Assembly: GCF_000340965.1 (NCBI RefSeq)
Contig: NZ_ANAY01000003.1
Coordinates: 62,001 to 126,000, forward strand
Origin: Nocardiopsis kunsanensis DSM 44524
GTDB lineage: Bacteria > Actinomycetota > Actinomycetes > Streptosporangiales > Streptosporangiaceae
Reading direction: 5' to 3'
Length of the DNA stretch: 64,000 bases
This document shows, one piece after another, positions 17,336 to 25,294 of the stretch. A program made the position numbers and the translations under genes. Under the pieces are notes generated by a model. That model saw only the letters and a program-made list of their open reading frames with translations. It had not been told where the DNA came from and made no database searches. Numbering within the stretch: position 1 is the stretch's first letter; every line of letters starts with the position of its first letter.

Positions 17336-18165
17336 CACGTGTTCATCCACTTCTCGCGCAGGGTCACCAGCACGGCCAGGGAGACCAGCAACAGGACGAG
17401 GCTGAGCACGATGGCGGCCTCCGGGTCGCGTTGCATCGCCATGTAGACGGCCAGGGGCATGGTCTGTGTACTGCCGGGGAAGTTCCCGGCGAAGGTGATG
17501 GTGGCCCCGAACTCGCCCAGGGCCCGGGCCCAGCACAGGATGGCGCCGGCCCCGATACCGGGCAGCACCATCGGCAGGGTCACTCGGGTGAAGACGGTGG
17601 CGCGGTTCGCGCCGAGGGTGGCGGCGGCCTCCTCGTAGCGGCGGTCGGCGCCCCGCAGGGAACCCTCGACGCTGATGACCAGGAACGGCATCGCCACGAA
17701 CACCTGCGCCATGACCACGGCGGCGGTGGTGAAGGGGACGGTCAGGCCGAACCAGGCATCCAGGTGGGTGCCGAGGAGACCGTTGCGTCCCAGGACGATG
17801 AGCAGGGCCACACCGCCGACGACGGGAGGGATGACCAGGGGCACGGTCACCAGCGCGCGGACGAACCGGCGGCCGGGGAACTCGGTACGGGCCAGGAGCC
17901 AGGCCAGCGGCACCCCGAACAGCACGGAGACCACCGTGGCGACGGTGGCTGTGACCAGCGAGAGCCAGAGCGCGTCGAGCACCTCGGGGTCACGCAGGCG
18001 TTGGCCCATCTCCGGCCAGGGGGCACTGACCAACAGGCCGGCGAAGGGCAGCACGAGGAAGGCGACGGCGGCCAGCGCGGGCAGGAGGAGGATCCAGGGT
18101 GCGCGTCCCGGGCGGGGGCGGCTCCGCCTCGGGGTGGCCGGGATGGTGAGGTGCTGGGCGGTCAC
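17335..18165 (-). CDS. modB: Molybdate ABC transporter permease
   Basis: 276 residues with about six membrane segments and the cytoplasmic EAA loop (EEAAATLGANRATVFTRVTL) that docks onto ModC, followed by GIGAGAILCWARALGEFGAT, the typical ModB/CysT-type ending of that loop. It forms the membrane channel for molybdate or tungstate. Its start overlaps the modA stop by 4 nt and its stop overlaps the modC start by 1 nt, so the three genes form a tightly coupled operon. Confidence 0.93.
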   Translation of the reverse strand: MTAQHLTIPATPRRSRPRPGRAPWILLLPALAAVAFLVLPFAGLLVSAPWPEMGQRLRDPEVLDALWLSLVTATVATVVSVLFGVPLAWLLARTEFPGRRFVRALVTVPLVIPPVVGGVALLIVLGRNGLLGTHLDAWFGLTVPFTTAAVVMAQVFVAMPFLVISVEGSLRGADRRYEEAAATLGANRATVFTRVTLPMVLPGIGAGAILCWARALGEFGATITFAGNFPGSTQTMPLAVYMAMQRDPEAAIVLSLVLLLVSLAVLVTLREKWMNT

Positions 18166-18992
18166 GGAGTACCGAACCCTGCTTCTTCGAGGGCGGCGGC
18201 GCCGGTCCCGGAGAGGACCAGTTCGACCCAGGCCCGGGCGGCCCCGGGCTCCTGTGCGCCGGAGAGCACACCGATGGGGTACTCGTTGACGGCCTCCTCC
18301 GTTCCGGCCTCGGGGAAGCCGATGCCTTCGACACGGTCCTGGGCGGCGACGACGTCGGTGGTGTAGACGAGTCCGGCGTCGACCTCGCCGAGTTCGACCT
18401 TGGTCAGAACGGCGCGCACGTCCTCCTCGTAGGTGACGGGGGTGATGTCGGTGCCGGATTCCTCCAGGGCCGCGGTGGCGGCTGCACCGCAGGGGACCTC
18501 TCGGGCGCAGAAGGCCGTGTCGACCCCGTCCCCGGACAGGTCGCCGAGGTTCTGGACGCCGGCGGGGTTCTCGGGGGGCACTGCGATCTGGAGGGTGTTG
18601 GTGGCGAACAGGGTTCCGTCCTCGGGGTGCCCGGCGGCCGGGTCCGGGTCCAGACCGAGGTCGTCGACGACCCGTTCCATCGTGACGGTGTCGGCGGCGG
18701 CGAAGACGTCGGCGGGCGCACCGGAGTTGATCTGCACGGCCAGTTCGCTGCTGCCGGCGAAGTTGAGGACGACGTCGACACCGGGGTGTCGGGTCTCGAA
18801 CTCCTCGGCCAGGTCCTCGAAGACGTCGGTCAGGGAGGCGGCGGCGAAGACGTTGAGTTCACCGGACAACTCGCCCCGGTCCTGTGGGGCGTCCTGCCCG
18901 CCGTCCCCGGCACAGGCGGCCGCGACCAGGCTCAGGCACGTGACTGCGGCCAGGAACGCCGGGCGAGGGGGTCGGAGGGCGGTTTCACCCAT
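18162..18992 (-). CDS. modA: Molybdate-binding lipoprotein
   Basis: 276 residues. A lipoprotein signal ends in VAAAC with Cys27 as the lipidation site. The mature part begins with the ModA strand LNVFAAASLTDVFEDLAEEF and contains VVLNFAGSSELAVQINSGAP, ADVFAAAD and VDAGLVYTTDVVAA, which line the oxyanion site in the family. It captures molybdate outside the membrane for ModBC. Its start lies inside the 3' end of the upstream HTH-TOBE gene (8-nt overlap), so it is co-transcribed with that regulator. Confidence 0.93.
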   Translation of the reverse strand: MGETALRPPRPAFLAAVTCLSLVAAACAGDGGQDAPQDRGELSGELNVFAAASLTDVFEDLAEEFETRHPGVDVVLNFAGSSELAVQINSGAPADVFAAADTVTMERVVDDLGLDPDPAAGHPEDGTLFATNTLQIAVPPENPAGVQNLGDLSGDGVDTAFCAREVPCGAAATAALEESGTDITPVTYEEDVRAVLTKVELGEVDAGLVYTTDVVAAQDRVEGIGFPEAGTEEAVNEYPIGVLSGAQEPGAARAWVELVLSGTGAAALEEAGFGTP

Positions 18993-19386
18993 GGCGGTCT
19001 CCGGTGCTCTCGATGACGACGTTGGTGGACTTGACGACGGCGGTGGCGGTACTGCCGACCTCGAGGCCGAGTTCGTCGGCGGCCTCGCGGCTCATGAGGG
19101 AGAGCACCCGGTGGGGCCCGGCCTGGATCTCCACGGAGGCCATGACGCGGTCGCGGACCACGTTCGTGACCAGGCCGCGGAAACGGTTGCGGGCCGAGGA
19201 GGTCCGGCGGGCCGGGTCCTGGTCGGAGCCGGCGCTCATGAAGGCGGCCAGGTCGGCTCCCTCGAGCAGGCGGCGTCCGCTGTCGTCGCGGTCGGCGGGC
19301 AGACGCTCGGAGTCGACCCAGCGGCGCACGGTGTCGGCGCTGACACCGAGTAGTTCGGCGGCCTCACTGATCCGGAATCGCGGCAT
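18985..19386 (-). CDS. HTH-TOBE (MerR-like/Mop) molybdate-responsive regulator
   Basis: 133 residues from ATG 19386. Residues 1-50 form a MerR/excisionase-type helix-turn-helix (PRFRISEAAELLGVSADTVR, then RWVDSERLP). Residues 65-133 form a single TOBE/Mop-type molybdate-binding domain (NRFRGLVTNVVRDRVMASVE, then STATAVVKSTNVVIE). It is the first gene of the mod operon, overlapping modA by 8 nt, so it probably senses molybdate and regulates its own operon. No Shine-Dalgarno precedes the ATG. TATGGT lies 6 nt upstream, suggesting a leaderless message. Confidence 0.88.
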   Translation of the reverse strand: MPRFRISEAAELLGVSADTVRRWVDSERLPADRDDSGRRLLEGADLAAFMSAGSDQDPARRTSSARNRFRGLVTNVVRDRVMASVEIQAGPHRVLSLMSREAADELGLEVGSTATAVVKSTNVVIESTGDRHG

Positions 19387-19392
19387 GGGTCG

Positions 19393-19398
19393 ACCATA
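19393..19398 (-). promoter_or_regulatory. Candidate -10 of leaderless mod operon
   Basis: On the minus strand TATGGT ends 6 nt before the ATG of the HTH-TOBE gene. A TTTGGT/TTGGTT element 15-16 nt further upstream may be the -35. Confidence 0.45.
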
Positions 19399-19501
19399 CA
19401 AGGCGCACATGCCAACCAAATAGGGGTATCGGCCTAGCATCAGCGCTCATCTGAACCATTTTTGTTGGCGGATGCCACAAGGATCCGACCCGTGCCCGGG
19501 A

Positions 19502-19526
19502 CCGCGCCCCGGTGGTACGGGCGCGG
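19502..19526 (-). terminator. Hairpin after GHL10 lipoprotein gene
   Basis: CCGCGCCC pairs with GGGCGCGG around a 9-nt loop, 43 bp beyond the stop at 19569. Confidence 0.5.
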
Positions 19527-19568
19527 CCCCGCTGCGGCCCGGCGGGGCACCCGTCCCCGGGACGGTCC

Positions 19569-21179
19569 TCAGCTGCGGACGTCCACGACCTCGCCGACCG
19601 GCCCCTCGGCCCGGTAGGCGTCCAGGGCGGTGACCACGTAGCCGGAGGTGTCCTCGTCGACGTCGTCGGTCAGCCCGGTTCCGCCGGTGAGCCCGACCAG
19701 GTTCTCCTGGGCGAGTGCGGCGCACTGCTCCTCGGGGTCGCCGCCGGCCGCTGCCTCGGCGTCGTCGGGGCCCAGGCGGTAGACCGCGTAGAAGCGGGCG
19801 TCCCCGTTCTCGTCCCAGGTGAGTTCGGCGGTGCCGTCGGAGACATCGGCCTCCACCCCCTGGACGGCGCCGACCTGCGGCTCTTCTTCGCCGGGGCCCA
19901 CCCGCGGCGGCAGGGCCGGCTGCCCGTAGTGGCTGTCCCGGAGGTTCTCGACGGCGGCCTCGTTGTCCCGCATGCTCTTGATCGAGAAGTAGATGTCGCC
20001 GTCGACCTGCTCCTTCTCCCCGGAGTAGTCGAGCTGGGTGCTGAGCGCGTCCTCCTCGCTCCAGTCGTCGCCCAGACGGTAGGCGCCCTGGCCGATGTAG
20101 AGGTCGACGCCGGTGCCCTCGACCTCCTCGGCCCACCAGTCGCTCATCTTCTCGTAGTCGGCCGCCTCGAACCCGCGTTCCCAGTAGAGCTGCGGGGCGA
20201 CGTAGTCGACGGTGCCCTCCTCGATCCAGGTCCGGGTGTCGGCGAACTGGTCGTCGTAGGACTGCAGGCCGGCGCTGGGCGATCCGCTGGGGTCGGTGGA
20301 GTCGTTGCGCCAGATCCCGAACGGGGAGACCCCGAAACTCACCCACGGCTTGCTCTCGCGGATCTGGTCGTGCACGTCGCGCATGAGCTGGTCGACGTTG
20401 TCGCGGCGCCAGTCCGCACGGTCGTCGAAGCCGCCGCCGTACTCCTGCCAGGTGGCGTCGTCGTCGAACTCCTCACCCTCGACCGGGTAGGGGTAGAAGA
20501 AGTCGTCGAAGTGCATGCCGTCGACGTCGTAACGTTCGACGATGTCCGTGATCACGGCGGTGACCCACTCGCGGACCGCGGGGTTGCCGGGGTCGACGTA
20601 GGCCTCCTCGCCGTGCTCGACGAGCCATTCGGGGTTCTGGCTGACCGGGTGGTCGTCGGTGAGGTTCTCCAGGTCGGGGTCGAGCAGACCGACCCGGTAC
20701 GGGTTGACCCAGGCGTGCATCTCCAACCCGTGCTCGTGGGCCTGTTCGACCGCGTGTGCGAGCGGGTCGTACCCCGGATCGCCGCCCTGCTCACCGGTGA
20801 GGTAGCGGGCCCAGGGCTCCATGTCGGAGTCGTAGACGGCGTCGGCGGTGGGACGCACGTGCAGGAACACGGAGTTGAGGTTCATGTCGACGGCGTCGTC
20901 GAGCCAGGCGTCGAGCTCCTGCTTCTGTTCCTCCTCGGACAGGCCCGGTTCGGAGGGCCAGTCGATGTTGCGCACGGTGGTCAGCCATGCACCGCGCATC
21001 TCGCGCTTGTCCTGGGCGGGCCCGCAGGAGGCCGAGGGAGCGGACCGGCCGCCGGAGCCGTCCTGGGACTGTTCCGGTCCGGTCGAGCAAGCCGAGAGCA
21101 GCACGGTGGCGGCGACAGCCGTGATCCCCCACCGGGTGGCGGCGCGCGGCGTGGTCACGGCCCGTGCCACAGAGTCCAT
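19569..21179 (-). CDS. Family 10-like glycosyl hydrolase (GHL10) lipoprotein
   Basis: 536 residues from ATG 21179 (MDSVARAVTTPRAATRWGIT). The signal ends in LLSAC with lipidated Cys31, so the protein is anchored outside the membrane. From about residue 57 it shows the GHL10 (DUF187) TIM-barrel features: MRGAWLTTVRNIDWPS, LNSVFLHVRPTADAVY, LEMHAWVNPYRV, VDGMHFDDFFYPYP, PWVSFGVSPFGIWRN and VDYVAPQLYWERGF. The C-terminal 90 residues look like a fibronectin-type beta domain. The family acts on unidentified glycans, possibly cell-wall related. It is divergent from menF across 225 bp. Confidence 0.9.
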   Translation of the reverse strand: MDSVARAVTTPRAATRWGITAVAATVLLSACSTGPEQSQDGSGGRSAPSASCGPAQDKREMRGAWLTTVRNIDWPSEPGLSEEEQKQELDAWLDDAVDMNLNSVFLHVRPTADAVYDSDMEPWARYLTGEQGGDPGYDPLAHAVEQAHEHGLEMHAWVNPYRVGLLDPDLENLTDDHPVSQNPEWLVEHGEEAYVDPGNPAVREWVTAVITDIVERYDVDGMHFDDFFYPYPVEGEEFDDDATWQEYGGGFDDRADWRRDNVDQLMRDVHDQIRESKPWVSFGVSPFGIWRNDSTDPSGSPSAGLQSYDDQFADTRTWIEEGTVDYVAPQLYWERGFEAADYEKMSDWWAEEVEGTGVDLYIGQGAYRLGDDWSEEDALSTQLDYSGEKEQVDGDIYFSIKSMRDNEAAVENLRDSHYGQPALPPRVGPGEEEPQVGAVQGVEADVSDGTAELTWDENGDARFYAVYRLGPDDAEAAAGGDPEEQCAALAQENLVGLTGGTGLTDDVDEDTSGYVVTALDAYRAEGPVGEVVDVRS

Positions 21180-21390
21180 GGGAAACGTCTCCTCCGAGAG
21201 ATGGTTCGCGTGCCGCCGTCCCCCCGGCGCCACACCGCGTCCAAGATTAAAGCAATACGTCAAGATTTCGTCACGATCGCTGTTTGATGTGGACAATATC
21301 GCCCGAGGAAGGCATCGGAACCCTCGCCCGGTCGGTCCGGCGCCGCACCCGCAAGGGCCCGAACCGGACACACCCTCCCGAACGACGTCC

Positions 21391-21396
21391 TAGACT
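21391..21396 (+). promoter_or_regulatory. Candidate -10 for leaderless menF
   Basis: TAGACT ends 8 nt before the GTG start at 21405, and there is no Shine-Dalgarno in between. Confidence 0.4.
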
Positions 21397-21404
21397 CGGG
21401 TGCC

Positions 21405-22688
21405 GTGAACTGCGCCCTGACCCCACCGAAACTCGCCGTCCGTACCGTCGAACTGCGCGATCGCGCCGAGAGCCTGGTGCACCACCTGCCCGCCGGGGCA
21501 CCATTGGCCTGGCTCTCCGAGGGGGAAGGGGTCGTGGGCTGGGGCGAGGCGATCCGTCTGGACCTGTCCCCGCAACCCCAGGGCACCTCCCCCGTCGACA
21601 CCACCCGTTTCTCCGAGGCCGCCCGGTGGATCGACGACCTGGTCGCCAGGGCCTCCGTCACCGACGAGGTCGGCCTGCCCGGAACCGGACTGGTCACCTT
21701 CGGCACCTTCACCTTCGCGCCGACCTCCCACGGCTCTGCGCTGGTGGTCCCGCAGGTCCTCGTGGGACGCCGGGACGGGCGCACCTGGCTGACCACCGTC
21801 ACCGACACCCCTTGCACCCACCCACGCGAACTCCCCCACCACCGCTCCCCCATCCGCCCCATCGGCCCCATCACGTGGCAGGAGAGCTCCCTGACCGCCC
21901 GGGAGTGGAAGGAAGCGGTCTCCGACACCATCGCCCACATCCGCGGCGGGGAGCTGGAGAAGGCGGTCCTGGCCCGTGACGCGGTGGCCCGGGCCGAGGG
22001 CCCCATCGACGTACGGGTGCTCCTGGAACGGCTGCGCCGCCGGTTCCCGAGCTGCTTCACCTTCTCCGTGGACGGCATGGTGGGGGCCACGCCCGAGCTC
22101 CTGCTGCGCCGCGAGGGCGACCGCATGACCTCGTTGGTGCTGGCGGGCACGCGCCCCCGCGGTCAGGACCAGGAGCACGACCGTGCCCTGGGCGAGGACC
22201 TGCTGGCCTCGGCCAAGGACGACCAGGAACACCACCTGGCAGTGGACTCCCTGCGCGTGGCGCTGGGCCCCCTGGTCGAGGAGCTGGACATCCCCCGGGC
22301 CCCGGAGCTGCTGCGGTTGGCCAACGTCCAGCACCTGGCCACGCACGTGGGTGCCCGGTTCGCCGAGGGGGTCTCGGCCCTGGACGCCGTGGCCGCCCTG
22401 CACCCCACGGCCGCCGTCGGGGGCACACCCACCGAGGCGGCGATGCGCCTGATCGCCGGGACCGAGGGCATGGACCGGGGCGGTTACGCCGGTCCGGTCG
22501 GCTGGATCGACGGCGACGGCAACGCCGAGTGGGGTATCGCGCTGCGTTGCGCCCGCGTGGAGGGCGCCCGCGCGCGCCTGTTCGCCGGCGGGGGCATCGT
22601 CGCCGGGTCCGATCCGGAGGCCGAGCTCGCCGAGACCGAGTCGAAGTTCCGTGTCATCCGCGAGGCCCTGACCGACCCGGATGCGTGA
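21405..22688 (+). CDS. menF: Isochorismate synthase
   Basis: 427 residues, a chorismate-binding enzyme. The C-terminal half holds the family core: GELEKAVLARDAVARAEGPI with its catalytic lysine, FTFSVDGMVGATPELLLRRE, LAGTRPRG, and LHPTAAVGGTPTEAAM, followed by RGGYAGPVGWIDGDGNAEWG. These segments favour an isochorismate synthase over an anthranilate synthase. It converts chorismate to isochorismate, the first step of menaquinone synthesis. menD, menC, menB and menE lie 2.6-9 kb downstream, separated by phoX, which supports the menaquinone role over a siderophore one. Confidence 0.9.
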   Translation: MNCALTPPKLAVRTVELRDRAESLVHHLPAGAPLAWLSEGEGVVGWGEAIRLDLSPQPQGTSPVDTTRFSEAARWIDDLVARASVTDEVGLPGTGLVTFGTFTFAPTSHGSALVVPQVLVGRRDGRTWLTTVTDTPCTHPRELPHHRSPIRPIGPITWQESSLTAREWKEAVSDTIAHIRGGELEKAVLARDAVARAEGPIDVRVLLERLRRRFPSCFTFSVDGMVGATPELLLRREGDRMTSLVLAGTRPRGQDQEHDRALGEDLLASAKDDQEHHLAVDSLRVALGPLVEELDIPRAPELLRLANVQHLATHVGARFAEGVSALDAVAALHPTAAVGGTPTEAAMRLIAGTEGMDRGGYAGPVGWIDGDGNAEWGIALRCARVEGARARLFAGGGIVAGSDPEAELAETESKFRVIREALTDPDA

Positions 22689-22750
22689 GACCGGCGAGCT
22701 CGGCACCAGCCCGCAGCAGCGCCGGCGACCCGTGCGAGTACCATGCCCCT

Positions 22751-22779
22751 GACGTGAGGGCCGGTCCGGTCCTCACGTC
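22751..22779 (+). terminator. Terminator hairpin after menF
   Basis: GACGTGAGGGCCGG can pair with CCGGTCCTCACGTC (one G-T pair), 63 bp beyond the stop. The innermost pairs must open to form a loop. Confidence 0.6.
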
Positions 22780-22856
22780 GCTCCTGCGCCGGGCCCATGA
22801 GGCCGCGAAGGCAGGTGTGCGGCGCCGTTGCGCCTGAGCCGTGTCTGCACACACGA

Positions 22857-22895
22857 ACCGGCACCGGGTCCCCCACGACGGACTCCGGTGCCGGT
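22857..22895 (-). terminator. Terminator hairpin after phoX
   Basis: ACCGGCACCGG pairs perfectly over 11 bp with CCGGTGCCGGT around a 17-nt loop, 21 bp past the phoX stop on the minus strand. Confidence 0.6.
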
Positions 22896-22915
22896 GCTCT
22901 GCGGGCCGGCCGGGG

Positions 22916-24955
22916 TCAGGTCCGGCCGACGTCCCGGCCCTGGGTGTGCCAGATGCACACCACGGACGGGCGGACGAAGCCGCCGTCGGGCCACGTGCTG
23001 GTGGGTTCCTCGACGGTGCCGTTCTCACCCGGGTGCTGCGGGGCGATGAAGACGGTCTTGTTGTCCTCACTGATGAGAGGGCCGCAGCACTCGGCCTCCA
23101 CCGGGACGGTCGCGAAGGTACGCAGCTCGCCGCGGAAACGCCCCTCGACCGGGACCACGTGCAGACCGTCGTTGACCCCCAACGCCCCGGGCTGGCCGTC
23201 GGTGGAGACCCACAGGTTGCCGTCCCGGTCGAAAGTGACGTTGTCGGGTGCGGCGATCGGCATGACCTTGGACTTGTCGTAGCCGGCGAAGTAGGTGTTC
23301 TCGTCCTCCGGGTCGCCGCACACGATGGGCACGCTCCAGGAGAAGGACTCCGATCCGGCGTCGTCGCCGCCCTCGACCAGCTCGAGGACGTGGCCGAACT
23401 TGTTGGGTCCGCGCGGGTTGGGCTCGTCGGCCTGGCCGGGCTCGCGGGCGTCGTTGTTGGTCAGGCAGCAGTAGACCTTCCCGGTGACCGGGCTGGGCTC
23501 GAAGTCCTCGGGTCGGTCCATCTTGGTGGCGCCCACCGCGTCGGCGGCCATCCGGGTGTGGATGAGCACCTCCTCGACGGTGAAGCCCTCCACGAAGCTC
23601 TCGCTGTCGCTGGTCAGCGGCACCCACTCGCCGGTGCCGTCGAACTCGCCGTCACTGGGCAGGGCTCCGGTACCGTCGATCTCCTCCTCGGGGCTGTTGC
23701 CGGTCAGGCGACCCACGTAGAGGGTCCCGGTGTCGAGCAGGCTCATGTTGTGCTTGCGTGAACCCTCGACGTACTTCTTGGCGCTGACGAACTTGTAGAT
23801 GTACTCGAAGCGCTCGTCGTCGCCCATGTAGACGGCCACACGCCCGTCCTCGGTGAGGGCGGTGGTGGCGCCCTCGTGCTTGAAGCGGCCGAGCATGGTG
23901 CGCTTGACCGGCTGGGCCTCGGGGTCGAGCGGGTCGATCTCCACCACCCAGTAGAAGCGGTTGGCCTCGTGGGGGTGCCGGGCCAGGTCGAAGCGCTCCT
24001 CGACCCGGTCGAAGCGGCGGCCCACGTAGGTCTCGCCCTCGACCGCGATGGAGTAGCGTGCCAGCGCCTCGCGCTGGTCCTCGGGGGCCCGGTCGCCGCC
24101 CACGAAGTACTGGTCGCAGTTCTCCTCACCGCTGAGGACGGTGCCCCACGGGGTGTAGCCGCCCGCGCAGTTGTTGAGCATACCCAGGACCTCGGTGCCG
24201 TCGGGATCCGCCTCGGTGCGCAGGAGCTCGTGGCCGGCGGCCGGCCCGGCGATGCGGAACGGTGTGTTCCCGGTGATACGGCGGTTGAAGGGGCGCTCGC
24301 CTCCGGCCAGGCACCACTGGCCGGTGCCGTTCCGGCGTTCCAGTTCCACGATCGAGCCGCCGTGTGCGGCGATGGCGACCCTGATCTGCTCCGGCTCGGC
24401 TTCACTGCCGTCGGTGTAGCCGGCGAACATGAGCTCTTCGTTGGTGTACTCGTGGTTGACCCACAGGAGCCCGTGGTCGTCATCGAGCTGGTGGAAGGCG
24501 ACGTAGTCGCAGTTGTAACCGAACTGCTGGGCCTGGGCCTCGCCGGTCTGGTTCTCGAAGTCGAACTCCGGCGCACCGGGCAGGACCGGCTCACCCCACC
24601 GGATGATGACGTGGTGGTCGTAGTTCTCCGGGACCGTCACCGCGTCGTCGGTGTTGGGCTGGACCGCCTTGAAGGTGGGGCGGGGCGACGGGTGGTTCCG
24701 GTCGTTGGCCACGGCCGGAGCCACCGAGGAGAGGCCCAGCGCCCCCGCACCCGCGGTGACCGCAGCGCCCTGCAGGGCGGTCCTGCGGGACAGCACCGTG
24801 CGGAAGATGTCACCGAAGTACGGGTTGTCGCTCTTGTTGGGCGCCGGATGGAAACAGGCGTTGCCGCACCGGTACTGGCAGGTCTTGGGGGAACGGCCGC
24901 CTCCGAGGTCTGTGAACAGGGGCAGGAGCCGTCGGCGGGGCGCGGATTCGGGCAC
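22916..24955 (-). CDS. phoX: PhoX-family alkaline phosphatase (DUF839)
   Basis: 679 residues. The N-terminus carries the Cys-containing CQYRCGNACFHP segment typical of the family, then a twin-arginine signal (SRRTALQ at 56-62 followed by a hydrophobic stretch ending AVAND), so it is exported folded. The body has PhoX/DUF839 beta-propeller signatures: LDDDHGLLWVNHEYTNEEL, MLNNCAGGYTPWGTVLSGEE, NRFYWVVEIDPLDP and AAPDNVTFDRDGNLWVSTDG. Known members are calcium/iron-dependent phosphomonoesterases. Two adjacent 11-nt PHO-box-like repeats lie 125 bp upstream, so phosphate starvation control through PhoP is likely. Confidence 0.92.
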   Translation of the reverse strand: MPESAPRRRLLPLFTDLGGGRSPKTCQYRCGNACFHPAPNKSDNPYFGDIFRTVLSRRTALQGAAVTAGAGALGLSSVAPAVANDRNHPSPRPTFKAVQPNTDDAVTVPENYDHHVIIRWGEPVLPGAPEFDFENQTGEAQAQQFGYNCDYVAFHQLDDDHGLLWVNHEYTNEELMFAGYTDGSEAEPEQIRVAIAAHGGSIVELERRNGTGQWCLAGGERPFNRRITGNTPFRIAGPAAGHELLRTEADPDGTEVLGMLNNCAGGYTPWGTVLSGEENCDQYFVGGDRAPEDQREALARYSIAVEGETYVGRRFDRVEERFDLARHPHEANRFYWVVEIDPLDPEAQPVKRTMLGRFKHEGATTALTEDGRVAVYMGDDERFEYIYKFVSAKKYVEGSRKHNMSLLDTGTLYVGRLTGNSPEEEIDGTGALPSDGEFDGTGEWVPLTSDSESFVEGFTVEEVLIHTRMAADAVGATKMDRPEDFEPSPVTGKVYCCLTNNDAREPGQADEPNPRGPNKFGHVLELVEGGDDAGSESFSWSVPIVCGDPEDENTYFAGYDKSKVMPIAAPDNVTFDRDGNLWVSTDGQPGALGVNDGLHVVPVEGRFRGELRTFATVPVEAECCGPLISEDNKTVFIAPQHPGENGTVEEPTSTWPDGGFVRPSVVCIWHTQGRDVGRT

Positions 24956-25294
24956 TCGTTCTCCTCGTGGATCGTGGGCTCCACACCCTCAGCCGGTGCG
25001 GGGCTCCGGGTGGGGCACGGGGACTGACGGGCAGGGCCCTCTGCCTGGTCGACTACGACCTTGGCCGAGGTTCCACTCGCTCCGGTGAAACCGGGGTGAA
25101 CACGCACGCAACACCTGTACACGAGTCACCCTGGTCACGCCGGACGGTCGCGAGCACACACACCGTAGGGCCCGGGATGATCTTTGCCCACCCCCCTACG
25201 GAGTTCCAGAAGACGCGCCCGGAAGCGGCTCGGGCGACCCCGAGCAGGCCGGGTCAGGGCCGGCCGGACCGGGGCGCGACGAGGCCCTGCACGT
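24956..25294. other. Intergenic region menD 3' end / phoX 5' end
   Basis: These 339 bases follow the menD stop and precede the phoX start, both on the minus strand. Apart from the PHO-box-like repeat at 25080-25101 I see no gene or convincing hairpin here. Confidence 0.5.
25080..25101 (-). promoter_or_regulatory. Candidate PHO box (two 11-nt direct repeats)
   Basis: On the minus strand the units GTTCACCCCGG and TTTCACCGGAG lie head to tail, 125 bp upstream of phoX. They match the Streptomyces PhoP direct-repeat consensus of about GTTCAYYYRSG, the first unit best. A PhoR-PhoP target is the natural reading. Confidence 0.6.

Noticed and set aside
21405-22688. Anthranilate or salicylate synthase
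   Set aside because: The men genes lie nearby and no siderophore or tryptophan genes do; the sequence core fits isochorismate synthase best.
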